DNA from: Hypomyces perniciosus | Taxonomy: Eukaryota; Ascomycota; Sordariomycetes; Hypocreales; Hypocreaceae | DNA: 64,000 nt | Reading direction: 5' to 3' | Assembly: GCA_008477525.1 (NCBI GenBank) | Contig: SPDT01000001.1 | Span: 3,224,001-3,288,000, forward strand | In this document: positions 26,782 through 37,885 of the stretch, piece by piece | How positions within the stretch are numbered: the first letter of the stretch is position 1 | Layout of the letters: the number at the start of each line of letters is the position of its first letter | The notes under the pieces: model-generated | Told to the model about the DNA's origin: nothing | The model's input: only the letters and a program-made list of their open reading frames with translations | The model's database searches: none | Position numbers and translations under genes: made by a program

Positions 26782-27764
26782 AAAAGCTATAACTTATAGG
26801 CTAACTTATAAATATATCTTAAAAAAGGTATAAGTATATACTATAAACTCTTTTAATTTTATACCTTTATAAATTAAATGCACTTTAATTATTAAATCTA
26901 TTTCTTTTATCATTACCTTTATTAAATATTATTTAGTAAAACTTAAATAATTAAATAATATTAATTAAATAATAAATTATATATAATATATATAATATTT
27001 TATTCTTTTAAAGTTTAAAATGTTTTTTATATATACTTTTAATATTTTTAAATATTACTATAAAGTATTATTATTATTAAATACTTTATAATATAAATAA
27101 TACTTTAATCGCTTAAAAATATTTAAAAATATAAATAAGGATTTAACTGCTATTTATATTTACTGAACTAAATCTTTTATTCATTATAAGTTTTTAAATA
27201 TAAGTTTAAAATCGCTAATATCTTTATATATTAAATTATCTTTAAGTTTTTAGATTATAAGGTTATTATCTTTAAATACATTAATATTATACTTTTTATT
27301 TATATAGTTATCTTTAAATATGATATAAATTTCATTAATAATATCGCTAAAATATTAAAACTTTAATTTATTAAAATTGATTTCTTATAATATTTATTTA
27401 ATTAACTTTTTTAATTAAATTAATTTAAATTAGCATTTATTTTATTTACTTTACTATTACCTTTCAAGATATATTATCCCTTTATAAATTATTATATTAA
27501 AGAAAATACTAAAGGTTAATAGGCTAGCTATTATTATAGTTATTAATACACTATTTAATTTAATATATTATAGCCCTTTTTTTTAACTTTAATAATTAAA
27601 TATATAGTTTAGTATATAAATATAGTTTTATAACCTTTATATAAAGGTATCGTATTAATTAATTATATATTTATAATATTACTGATTTATTAGATTATAC
27701 ATTATATATTTTAATTAAATATATAACTATTATAGTAAATCTGTAAATTAAATCGGTTTATATA
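26782..27764 (-). mobile_element. R-c, distal part (left of the L insertion)
   Basis: This is a minus-strand R fragment collinear with about 23360-24446 of R-b. Matching blocks include 26970-27100 with 23540-23660 and 27590-27760 with 24240-24445. It abuts the 5' LTR of R-b on its left and is cut by the L retrotransposon on its right. The rest of R-c resumes at 37886. The part of R-c lying beyond 26782 (RT, integrase, 3' LTR) is missing, so a deletion or recombination joined R-c to R-b. Confidence 0.7.
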
Positions 27765-27926
27765 TATCACGGCACCAAACCTGCCCTCTGGTGACTCATC
27801 AGCATCACGTGCGTCCTCACGTGATGACTTAGTCCTACACTTTCAAACCATATTCTTATAACTTCTTGCCTTATTTAAGGCATAATAAAAATATTACTTT
27901 AACCTGCTATTCTGTATGCCGTGATA
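27765..27926 (+). repeat. 5' LTR of L
   Basis: A 162-bp repeat that starts TATCACGGCACC (ancestral TG lost to TA) and ends TATGCCGTGATA. It shares with the 3' LTR the blocks 'aaacctgccctct', 'cttgccttatttaaggca' and the GCCGT end. It retains several CpG sites, unlike the interior. Confidence 0.9.
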
Positions 27927-30900
27927 GTTTATGCCTTCCTATAATGACTGCGCTGTTGTTACCTTTAGCCCTTGACCTTGCCTGAGAAGATTAACGAAAT
28001 CGTTAATAGCCCAGTTGCGATACTATAAAAAGCCTTACGTTTTACAGGAAATTCACTAATCCCTAACTCTAGTAACAACTTAAGCCTAAAAGCCTATATC
28101 CCTGCAGTAAAGAATATACTTTAACCTAGCTTTTTAGCCTATATTTAAGTCTTTAGCCAGCATTTAACTTAAAAATATTAAAATAAAAATAAAAAGTATA
28201 AAAAAGGACTTTAATTAAGAAGTAAAACTTATTAATTACTTTTATAATTGGCTTTATATTTATATTATCCTAACAGCTTATGATAATGTTTATAACCTAA
28301 CCTTATAGCTTTAAATATTAAAATTTAAGCAGTTTTTTAATATTATCTTTAATTACTTTTAGAATTAAAAGTATAATTTAATATAGCTTTAAAATAAAAA
28401 GAGTTTAAAAATACTATTATTATTAAAAACTTAAAGTTTACTTAATATAAAATTTAAAGCTAAAGTAGTGTATAACTAATAAATTTATTAAAGCTAAAAG
28501 TAATAATATTTTAAAGCATAAAAACCAATAACTTTAAAAATAAATTTAACACTAAAAATAAAGATATAAAAACTTACTAATAAAAGTATATAAACTAGCA
28601 TTTTATTATATTATATAATATTATAATTAATATTTAATATTTCAATACCTTTTATAAATATATCCTTTATATTAACAGTAAATTAACTCATAATATTTAT
28701 AATTTAATATATAAGGCATTTAACTATATTATAATGAAAAAATAACTATATAATAAAAAAATAAAAAAAGTAGTGAAACTTTAATTAAATTTTTAGATTT
28801 ATAGTATAAAACTGTTAACTTTTCGCGATCTGCTATTTAAAAGTTTAATATTTAGTATATAGTAAATAAACTATTTTAAAACTTTATTATAAAATTCTAT
28901 CAACTAGCAGCTTAAACCAGTAAAATTAATATTTAAAAGGTTAATGCCTTTTACTTTAAAGTATTTAAATAGATAGCTACTACCTTTACTAATACAAGTA
29001 ATAAGCCTATAAATAAAGATAATTAGTCTATTTAAAGAAATGTTAATTAAAAAGTTTATAATAACTTTAAAGGATAAGCCTATTACACTAAACTTAAAAG
29101 AGATTATAAATTTAAAAAATTTAAAAAATAACTATACCGTTTAATAAGCTTTACTTTAAAATAAGCTAAACCCTTTAAAGTAAAAAGATATAGGCAATCC
29201 CATAGAGTTAAATACTATATCCTTTACTTTATAATATAAAAAATACTAATAACTCTATAACCTATATATATTACTACTATAGCAGCTAATATACAGTTAA
29301 TAACTGCATAGAAAAATAAAAAGTTAATACTATGAAACTTTAAACTTTATAGGGATATAATAATAGCTTTTGAAAATATAGAATATATTAAAGCAATAGT
29401 ATTATAGCGCTTTAAAGCAGGGTATATACTTTAAGCTAAAGAAAAGGTATACTAATACTATAAATTCCTATTCTTTAATTCCTGCAGTATTAATACTTCC
29501 TAGCTTAAAGAAATACTCTATTATACTATAAAAACCTATTTTTATACTATGTTAATAAAACTAGCTTTATTAAAGGATTAGTTACCTTTAGCAATATATT
29601 TACTTATAAAGATATAAACTTTAATATAAAAAGGCAAAGAAAAAAGTAGTTTTTTAATAATATTATATTAAGAAGTGTAATAGAATATTAAAATAGTTTA
29701 CAAACTTAATGCCTTTATAAATATAATAGATTATTATTAATAATAAACGATTAATTTTAAATACTATAAATAATAAATTATTATTTATTTATACTATATT
29801 ATTCGTTATGCATTTACTAGTAATTATATTAACCTTTATTAATAGTAGTTATTTAATATAAGGCTTTATAAATTAATATTTCCTTTAAAAGTTTTAAATC
29901 TTAATAATATAATTATTTAAATTAAAGAGCTTTATTTTAGCTAATAGTAGAGCAGTAGTATAGTTTATTAACTATATAATCTTAAATATAGGAATAAAGG
30001 AATATAAAAAGCTATATATACTTTTTATTATTATTTTTTTAAATTAAAACCCCTTTATCTTTAAAATACTATAGCTATAGTAATATAATCTTAATATTAA
30101 CTAGCTTATATTAATAGTTACCTTTAACTTATAATATATTTAATAAATCATTACCTTTAAACCTATAATATATTAATAATTCCTAGCTTAATAATTATTT
30201 TATATAATATTAATATTTTAAGCAAACTTTTAAAGTTAATACTTTATAGTATTAATAGAAAATAAAATAATATATTAAAAAGGGTAAAAGAAAAGTTAAA
30301 AAGAAAGTCAAATTTTAAACTTATATTAAAAATATATTAAAAGAGATAATACTTTAATAAAAAGAAAGGGATTTATATATTAACTTTATATTAATATTAA
30401 AGTAAAATTATTACTGTATTTATTAATTTAATAACTATAAAGGATTAAAGATTAAAATATAAATAATATTAAATAAGCCTGTAATATTATTTTTAATAAT
30501 ACTTATAGCTAATAGATATTAATATTTATATTAATATAATTTATTATAATTCCTTAAGCTAAATATATTAATATTTAATAAGCCTGCAGTAATAGTGCTA
30601 TATAAATACTTTAATTTAATAGATATTTAAATATCTGCTGCAATATTATTTATTTAATTTTATAAAGATTAATATATAAAATTAACTTAAATAGATTTAA
30701 TAAAAAAATATATAAAAGTAAGAATATACAGTATATTAACTATTAAAGTTTAATAACGGTACTTTTATAAATATATTATAAAAATAAGGCAACTTTATAG
30801 TAATATAAATATTATTTTTTATAGTTTTTTATTATTTTTTATATACTGTTATAATAGAGAATACTTTTAAAGGATATTAGAACTTAATGTTAATAAATTT

Positions 30901-30999
30901 ATAAAAGTAAAGCTAAAATTAATAAAAAGTAATATTTAAAAGAAACTTTTTAATTAGCTATAAAATAAAATTATTAGCTTTTTTTTATAACTGGTAAAT
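27927..30999 (+). pseudogene. Leader and gag/protease region of L (unreadable)
   Basis: The first 170 bp after the 5' LTR are GC-normal and should hold the leader and primer-binding site, but no TGG-type site was identified next to the LTR. From about 28150 the sequence is A-rich on the plus strand with stops in all frames. Position implies gag and protease. No domain could be read. Confidence 0.4.
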
Positions 31000-31545
31000 A
31001 AACTTCCCTTTAAGAGATTATAAGACTATAAAATTAAGCTTTTATTAAAGAAGGAATTACTATATTAAAAGAACTATTTAATATTATTAAGTGAACTTTA
31101 AATTATAAAAAAATAGCTAGATAAAAGTTTAATTAAAGGATTTATTAAGAAATCTAAAGTAAAATACACTGCCCTTTTACTTTTTATTATAAAACCTAAA
31201 AGAGGCGTTTATATTTATTAAAACTATTAAAGCGTTAATAATATTATTATACAAAATTACGATTTATTACTATTAATTTAAAAGCTATTAAATACTTTAT
31301 ATAATATTAAATTCTATATTAAACTAAATATAATAGCTGCCTTTAATAAATTTAAATTTATAAAGGGATATAAATAAAAGATAGTATTTATAATTCAATT
31401 TAGGTTATTTAAAACCTTTATTATATATTTTAGTCTTTATAATGCTTTAGCCTTTTTCTAATACTATATTAACTATACTTTATATAATTTATTTAATGAA
31501 ATGTATATTATTTACTTTAATAATATTTTAATTTATTTAGCTATA
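31000..31545 (+). pseudogene. Reverse transcriptase relic of L
   Basis: Ty3/gypsy reverse transcriptase copies element RNA into DNA. One frame (codons starting at 31162, 31321 and 31513) keeps the family order. It shows TALLLFIIKPKRG at 31168-31206, then YDLLLLI, then KLNIIAAFNKF at 31321-31353 (consensus KLDI..A), then the QFRLFKTFIIYFSLYNA block (consensus TRFGLFE...PFGLTNA), and YFNNILIYL at 31513-31539 (consensus YFDDILIYS). All three catalytic Asp codons have become Asn, the GAT-to-AAT change that RIP makes. Internal stops are present. The domain identification is strong; the enzyme is dead. Confidence 0.85.
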
Positions 31546-33937
31546 TAAAAGGAATATTAATAATATATATAAAAAGTTATAGATAAATTAATTAATATAA
31601 GTTTTTAAATTAATATCAAAAAATGCAAATTTAAAATAATAAAAATGAAATACTTTAGCTTAATTATTATAAATAAAGTATTAAAATAAACATTAAAAAA
31701 TAGCTGCAATTATAAGTTAAAAAAGACCCTTAAACCTCCGCGAACTTTAATAATTTTTAAGCTTTATAAAGTTTTATTGCTAGTTTATTAAAGACTTTTC
31801 TAATATTTATAAACATTTAAATAGCCTTTTTAAAAAAGATATATTATAGAATTAAATAGAACTTTATACTACTATATTCAACTATCTTAAAACCTAATTT
31901 ATAACCACTTTAATCTTTACTTTTTTTTAACTATAATAAAAAGATAATCTTAGAAATAAATGCCTTAAATTAAATATTTAGTAATATCCTTTCTTAATAT
32001 AATAAAAATAATGTTTTATAATTAATAGTATACTATTTATTAAAGTATTTACTCATTAAATATAATTATAAAATTTATAATAAAAAACTATTAGCTATTA
32101 TTGAATTATTAAAAAAATAGTACTTTAAGCTTTATAGTATAGAAAATAAATTTAAAATTATTATAAACTATAAAAACTTAAAATATTTTATAACTATTAA
32201 AGTATTAAATTAAAGATAAATTTGCTAATCTAAATTCCTATTTTAATACGATGTCTAGATTATTTATTAGCTTAAATTAAAAGTAGTAAAGCTTAATATA
32301 TTAAATAAACCATTTAAAAATATCTAAATAAAGTTAAACTAAAATGATAACTAATTAAAGGAAAGAAAAAGAACTTTACTTTTAAAAAGCCGCTTTAATC
32401 CCTATATTTACGCTAATATTATAAAAAATATAAATCATAAAAACCTATTTACAGTAATAACTGGCACTTTAATTTTAAATTTAAAAATATTAATTATAGT
32501 TAATAAAGCCTATAATATATTAAACATAGCAAGTATTATAATATAAGCGCTTTAAAACCTAGCTATTTAATAATAGCCTAAAAGTATTTAAAGTAATTTA
32601 AAGGCAGTAATATAAAACTTTTAAATTTATAGTAATTAAATATATTATTAAAAATAATATTTGTTTTTATTAATAAATAAAGTAAAAATATAAATTATAT
32701 ATTAAATACACTTTTTTAAGCTAAAGGGATATTTAAAATAAATAAAAACGCTAAACCTTTTTAACTATATATACTAATAGCTGCAGATATTAGTTAATAT
32801 AAATGCTTTTATTAAAGGTTATAATTTATACTTTTAAATAAAGTTAAATAAATCTACTCTTTTAAAATTCCTAAAACTATTATTAATATTATTTTAAGCT
32901 TAAAGTAATATTTTAATAAACTATATTACATTACTGCTCAATTATAGCTAATAAAGCTTAATCTATAAAAATATCTTTATAGTGGTATATATATTATTTA
33001 ATAAACATATACTATTTTATCGCTACTTATATATTTAATGTTGAAGAATTTACAAATAGTTTTATTTTATATATTTATACTTTGTATAAAGCTTTAAAAA
33101 TAATTATATTAAATTAAAGTATTTAATTTATATTTAAGTTTTAAAAGCAGTTATTTTAATAACTTAAAATTTACTTTAAGATTCTTTAATGTACTATTTA
33201 AAGACTAATAGCTACATTATATAATTAAATATAAAAGTAAAGCAGTATTTTAAGCAGTTTAAAGTTTTTATTAAAATAATTAAGTAAATTAATTACTATT
33301 CGCAAAGTTTGCTTAAAATAATCAAATATTTAAAATAATAGGAATTTCGCTATTTTTTATAAATTATAGTTGTTACTTATATTTAAAAGTTAAGCCTTTA
33401 AACCTTTACTTATTAAATTTATTTATCGCTTAAAAAAAGAGTTTTTATAAAGTAAATACTATAGCTAAGTATTTTTAATAAATCCTAAATTAACTAAAAG
33501 CCTATATAGTATAATTAATCGCTTGATATAAAGCTATAGTTAATATATTAAAGGAAGATTTATATTAATTTATAGTTAGTAAAAAAATATAATTAAAAAT
33601 TAAATACTTTAAAATAAACCACTTAATAAAAAAAGGAAATAATAAATAAATAGGCCTATATAAAATCCTTAATATATACCTTTAAACTTGCTGACTTAAA
33701 CTCTTTAACTGTATCTGCATTTTCTTTATATTTTATAACTCTCTTTTTAAACTATTAGCAGTTAATAAAGCAGGCTAATAGATATATTTACTAAAATAAA
33801 ATACTATTAATAAGCGAAAGAATAAAAATATATAAGGATAAATCTTTAAAAGAGATAATAAAATAAATAAAGTAATAGAAAAATAGGAATTTAATAAAAT
33901 CTTTAACTGCTATAATAAAGATAGCCTATCCTATTAT
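31546..33937 (+). pseudogene. RNase H / integrase region of L (degraded)
   Basis: The sequence continues on the plus strand after the RT relic. Position and length (about 2.4 kb to the hAT insertion) fit RNase H and integrase. RNase-H-like spacing may be present near 31920-31990, but no catalytic motif can be read with confidence. The region ends where the hAT element begins. Confidence 0.45.
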
Positions 33938-34189
33938 CAGGGTTGTGAAATTAATCAGTAGTTTTTAGTTTTTCGTTTCGTTACTACTAATTATTTCGTT
34001 GTTCGTTATTGGTTAACGAAATACCTTCATTAATAGTCAGGCTACTAACGAAACGAAGGTAGTTCTTATCAGACTATTAACGAAACGAAAAAAACCTTTG
34101 TTATTAATGAAGAAACGAAATAGTTACTAGTAACAAAAATAACGAAAGTCTAAAAATAGAAATATAATAAAAAATATAATAATAAATAT

Positions 34190-34360
34190 ACTAAATATAA
34201 TAAATATAATAAATATAATAAATATAATAAATATAATAAATATAATAAATATAATAAATATAATAAATATAATAAATATAATAAATATAATAAATATAAT
34301 AATAAATATAATAAATATAATAAATATAATAAATATAATAAATATAAATATAATAAATAA
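34190..34360. repeat. 9-bp minisatellite (AAATATAAT)n inside hAT
   Basis: About 17-18 head-to-tail copies of 'aaatataat' with occasional phase slips lie between the left subterminal repeats and the transposase start. There is no coding frame. It is probably a local expansion in this copy. Confidence 0.9.
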
Positions 34361-34821
34361 GAATATAACTATATAAATAACTAACTATATAAATAACTAT
34401 GCAAATATATAAAATAATAAGAAATAATAAATATATTTTTTAATTTTTTAACTTTTTAAAAAAACTTTAAATAGATTTGTAAGCAGATTTGTAAGTAATT
34501 TTTTAAGTTTCTGTAAGCATTTATAAGTATTTATAAGTAAATTTATTAGCAGATTTATAAGCAACTTTTTAAAAAATTTATCTATATAAAGACTTAATTA
34601 TCTTATTTTTTATTTTTTTTTTGATATTCTATATCCTTTATTAACTATATAATCTATATTAACTATATTTTATTATAATAGCTATTTCTTCTATAGCTAT
34701 TATAATTATTATAGTTATTTTTTATATAACTATCTTCCTTTATTTTAGCTATTTTTCAACTTAACTATTATCATTTTTATTTTATTAACTATTATAGCTA
34801 ATTCCTTTATTTCTAATTATA

Positions 34822-35550
34822 ATGGATTCTGAATATAAAGAATCTATTCATTCTAATTCTAGTACTAATCTATTATCTCAATTAGAAACAACCTCTTTTA
34901 ATATAGCCTCTTCTTCTATTATATTAAATTCTAAGGACCCTAGATTTTCTAAATATAATAAAAATGGTTATAAATTACAAAATAATAATAATTCTAAAAT
35001 TTATATAGTTCAAAACGGCTTATTTTCTCGAACCCTTTTACCTATTGATTTATCTAAACATAGAGAAATGCTTATAAATTGCTTAAGGTTAGTTATTATA
35101 TCCTTTTTAATTATATATATATATATATATATAATAATTTATATAATAGCTGCCGTTATAAAATAATAGCTAAAATTAAAGGCTTCAAATCCTTTAATTT
35201 AGCTAGATATTATCAATATAAGCATCCTAATATTGCTTATACTAAAGAATCAGAAGAAATTCGAAAAAGAAGTATATTATTACCCTTTTTATATTAATAT
35301 GTAAATTATATATATACTAATTTATTATATAGAAGCTTCTATATCTTTAACTTAAGATAATTTATTTATGTTGAATTTATAAAATAAAATAACAGGCCTA
35401 ATATAGCTATTTCTAAGATCTTTATTAAAGATATTGCTTTGAATAAAATATTATATTTTGTAATAGATAATAATATCTCTTTTAATGCAATGTCTTGTAA
35501 TTCTTTTAAAGAATTATTAACTTATTATAATTTACTAATATATATTATTT
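34822..35550 (+). pseudogene. hAT transposase, N-terminal part with spliced zinc finger
   Basis: The transposase binds element ends and catalyses cut-and-paste movement. Exon 1 (ATG at 34822 to 35087) encodes a Ser/Asn-rich start. A 62-bp intron at 35088-35149 (GTTAGT...TAATAG) is predicted. Joining the exons gives an Asn-Cys-Leu-Ser-Cys sequence, a C-x2-C pair, followed in exon 2 by FNLARYYQYKHPN, whose His fits a BED-type zinc finger. A second 61-bp intron (35272-35332, branch point 'actaat') is likely, but its phase does not join cleanly to the next block. That block, with ALNKILYFVIDNNISFNAM then FKELLTYY, lies at 35395-35545. Its upstream part has in-frame stops, so this copy is inactive or needs other splice sites. 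Confidence 0.7.
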
Positions 35551-37205
35551 AATAGAGAGTATCTTACCTATTATTAATAGATGGAAAATTAAAGAAATAT
35601 CAAACGACACCTATAATAAAGCTCTAATAGACCTTAATTTACAATTAAAGTCTAATATAGAGACGTTAAGGTCTTTTTCTTCAACCTTGAATATATAGAC
35701 TTCAACTAGTTAAACTGCCTATATAGGCATTACTCTTATATTTATTAATTCTGATTTTGAATTAAAATATAAGCTAATAGGTTAATTATTTCCTTTTATA
35801 TATATTATTTATTCATTTACATTATTAATATTTATATATAGGTTTTACTTAATTAACCGAAAGTTATACCGGAATATATATCTTTAAAGAGTTTCAAGAA
35901 GCTTTAAAAGATTATCCTTTATTGCAACCTATTAAAAATATATTTAAGTATATTATTTTTTATATATTCTATATATTCTATATAAAATACTAATTCTTTA
36001 GTATCACTAGTAATAATGCTATTAATAATAATACCTTTATTGATTCTTTTAATGAAAGTTATAATTTAATTATAGGAAAAGAATTTAATAATAATATTCA
36101 TTATATAGCTTATATTATTAATATTATATCTCAAGATATATTAAAAGATTATATATTTAATAAAGATACTTATTTTTCAATATCTAAATATATAAATATA
36201 GAAGTTATGTATTTTAAATACTAAAAATTAAAAAAATTAATAATGAAAATTATAATCTTCCTTCTGTTAATAGTAAATAATTTATTTCAATAAACTATAT
36301 TAAAAAAATAACAATATATTAATCTTTAAATAGGTTTTATAGCCCGAATGAGGCGTATAATAACTCTAGTTAAATATATACAAGAGCTTAAAAAGCTATT
36401 AAAAGAAGGAATGTTAAAGGCTAAAAAAGATAATAAATTTCCTATTAATTATAATAGGCAAATTATTCCTTTAAGTAAATATGTTTTCTATATATATTTA
36501 TATATTTATATATAAGGAAAGAAATAAATAACTAATATATTTTATAGAGAATTTAACATTAGAATTTAACTTATTATCTATTAGAAGCTATTATTAAGCT
36601 AAAACCTGCTCTAATATATATATATATAATAATACAATTAATAAAGAATATAGGAAAGTATATAAACCCTATTATATTATATATAATTAAAAATATAGCT
36701 AATTAATTATATATAGATATATTTAGATAATACTGAATGGGCTGCTTTAATTGAATTAAAGCGAAGATTCGAGATTTTTACAAAACCTTCAACTAAATGA
36801 TAAGGGCAGGTCTATATAACTATTCCAACAGCTTTATTATATATATATAGAATATATAATAAACTAGAAGAATTATATAAGACCTATACCTATAATGCTA
36901 ATAAAGGCAATCAATTAATAAGTTATTATTGCTCTTTGAAATATTATATATATTAATTTAATTAAGCCTTTTATCATAATAGCTATAATAAAGCTATTAA
37001 AGCTGGCCTAGCTAAACTAGAGAAATATTTCCCTAGAAAGCTAACAGCTATTTCAATAAATAGATATAAGCCTTATTTATTTAGTAGATTTTTAGATCCT
37101 AGATTTAAGGCTATACATTTTAAAGAAAAAAGCTTATTATCTTTTTATCCTACTATCTTTAATGATATTATGAATTTATTTAAAATTAAATATAATAAGT
37201 AAGTT
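35551..37205 (+). pseudogene. hAT transposase, catalytic and C-terminal part (broken)
   Basis: Readable blocks in changing frames, separated by AT-rich intron-like gaps, include WKIKEISNDTYNKAL (about 35583), YIAYIINIISQDILKDY (about 36100-36150; family consensus C-x2-H-I-x-N, with Cys and His both now Tyr), RMRRIITLVKYIQELKKLL (about 36350), TEWAALIELKRRFEIFTK (about 36733) and LDPRFKAIHF (37092). The LDPRFK signature is typical of hAT transposases. After about 37200 only AT-rich DNA and the right subterminal repeats follow, so the usual C-terminal hATC dimerisation domain is not visible. This is either a lost end or a short variant. Confidence 0.75.
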
Positions 37206-37454
37206 ATTTTATTATATATATATATATATAACTTTATTTATTTATATATATTTAATTTTATAATAACTATTTTATTATAACAATTATTCTATTATAACAG
37301 TTATTCTATTATAATAGGCATTTTATTATAATAGTTAGTTTATTATAATAGTTATTTGTTTATAATAGTTATTCGTTAGCTTATTAATGAACAACCTTCG
37401 TTTCGTTTTCTTTAAGCCACTAACGAAACGAATAGTAACGAATTCACAACCCTC

Positions 37455-37707
37455 CCTATTATATAGCCTAGAAATACTATACATTAAGCTGGCAACCTAT
37501 AAAGGACCTGAAAAGGCAAAACGCCGCCCTTTTAGAATACTATATAAAAAACCTTAATAAGCCTAGCCTGCCTGCCTAGGTTAAAAAGAGGAAGATAACC
37601 GACTAGCCGGACCCGCAGTACAGCAGCCGCTTATAATAGAATTAAGATAATAAGAGGATTAGAATATATATAGTCTTAAAATAGCTATTTAAAGGCAAAT
37701 AGAGTTT
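37455..37707 (+). pseudogene. 3' end of L pol / 3' untranslated region
   Basis: This is the continuation of L after the hAT target duplication. It is GC-richer, with 'cctgcctgcctagg' and several CpG sites. A short frame near 37485-37560 (LATYKGPEKAKRRPF) may be the C-terminal tail of the integrase polyprotein, but no chromodomain can be recognised. Confidence 0.4.
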
Positions 37708-37720
37708 AAAAGGGGGGGGG
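37708..37720 (+). other. Polypurine tract of L
   Basis: Four A followed by nine G lie three bases upstream of the 3' LTR start at 37724. This is the expected plus-strand primer of an LTR retrotransposon. It survives because it contains no RIP target Cs on this strand and few on the other. Confidence 0.85.
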
Positions 37721-37723
37721 TAC

Positions 37724-37885
37724 TGTTACGGCACTAAACCTGCCCTCTAATAACTTATCAGTCTTATATATGTCCTCACATAATAACTTGGTCCTAAACC
37801 TTTAAACCACATTCTTATAGCTTCTTGCCTTATTTAAGGCACAACAAAGATATTACCTTGACCCGCTGTTTTATGTGCTGTAATA
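37724..37885 (+). repeat. 3' LTR of L
   Basis: 162 bp, same length as the 5' LTR. It starts TGTTACGGCACT and ends TGTGCTGTAATA. Differences from the 5' LTR are mostly transitions. The 5-bp flank ATACA follows. Confidence 0.9.

Larger units (their letters stand above)
33938..37454 (+). mobile_element. hAT-superfamily DNA transposon (3517 bp), nested in L
   Basis: The ends are CAGGGTTGTGAA and, inverted, TTCACAACCCTC (last base changed from G). A perfect 8-bp duplication, CCTATTAT, lies at 33930-33937 and 37455-37462. Subterminal regions repeat 'cgtttcgtt' and 'acgaaacgaa' motifs on both sides, which are candidate transposase-binding sites. The interior encodes a plus-strand hAT transposase relic with a first intact exon. 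It is AT-rich but far more readable than the host element L, so it inserted later. A 142-bp deletion derivative lies at 59755-59896. Confidence 0.95.
27765..37885 (+). mobile_element. Ty3/gypsy LTR retrotransposon L (10.1 kb with nested hAT)
   Basis: This plus-strand element has two 162-bp LTRs. It is flanked by ATATA (27760-27764) and ATACA (37886-37890), a 5-bp duplication with one C-to-T change. Without the 3517-bp hAT and its 8-bp duplication the element is about 6.6 kb, a normal Ty3/gypsy size. Reverse transcriptase relics in one frame lie at 31162-31539, and a polypurine tract sits next to the 3' LTR. It is inserted in R-c; the uninterrupted sequence survives at 24447-24451 in R-b and near 44948 in R-d. 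All frames carry stops. The regions just inside both LTRs are GC-richer than the middle. Confidence 0.9.

Noticed and set aside
34190..34360. Regularly spaced repeat that might suggest a CRISPR array
   Set aside because: It is a 9-bp head-to-tail minisatellite without spacers, in a fungal transposon.
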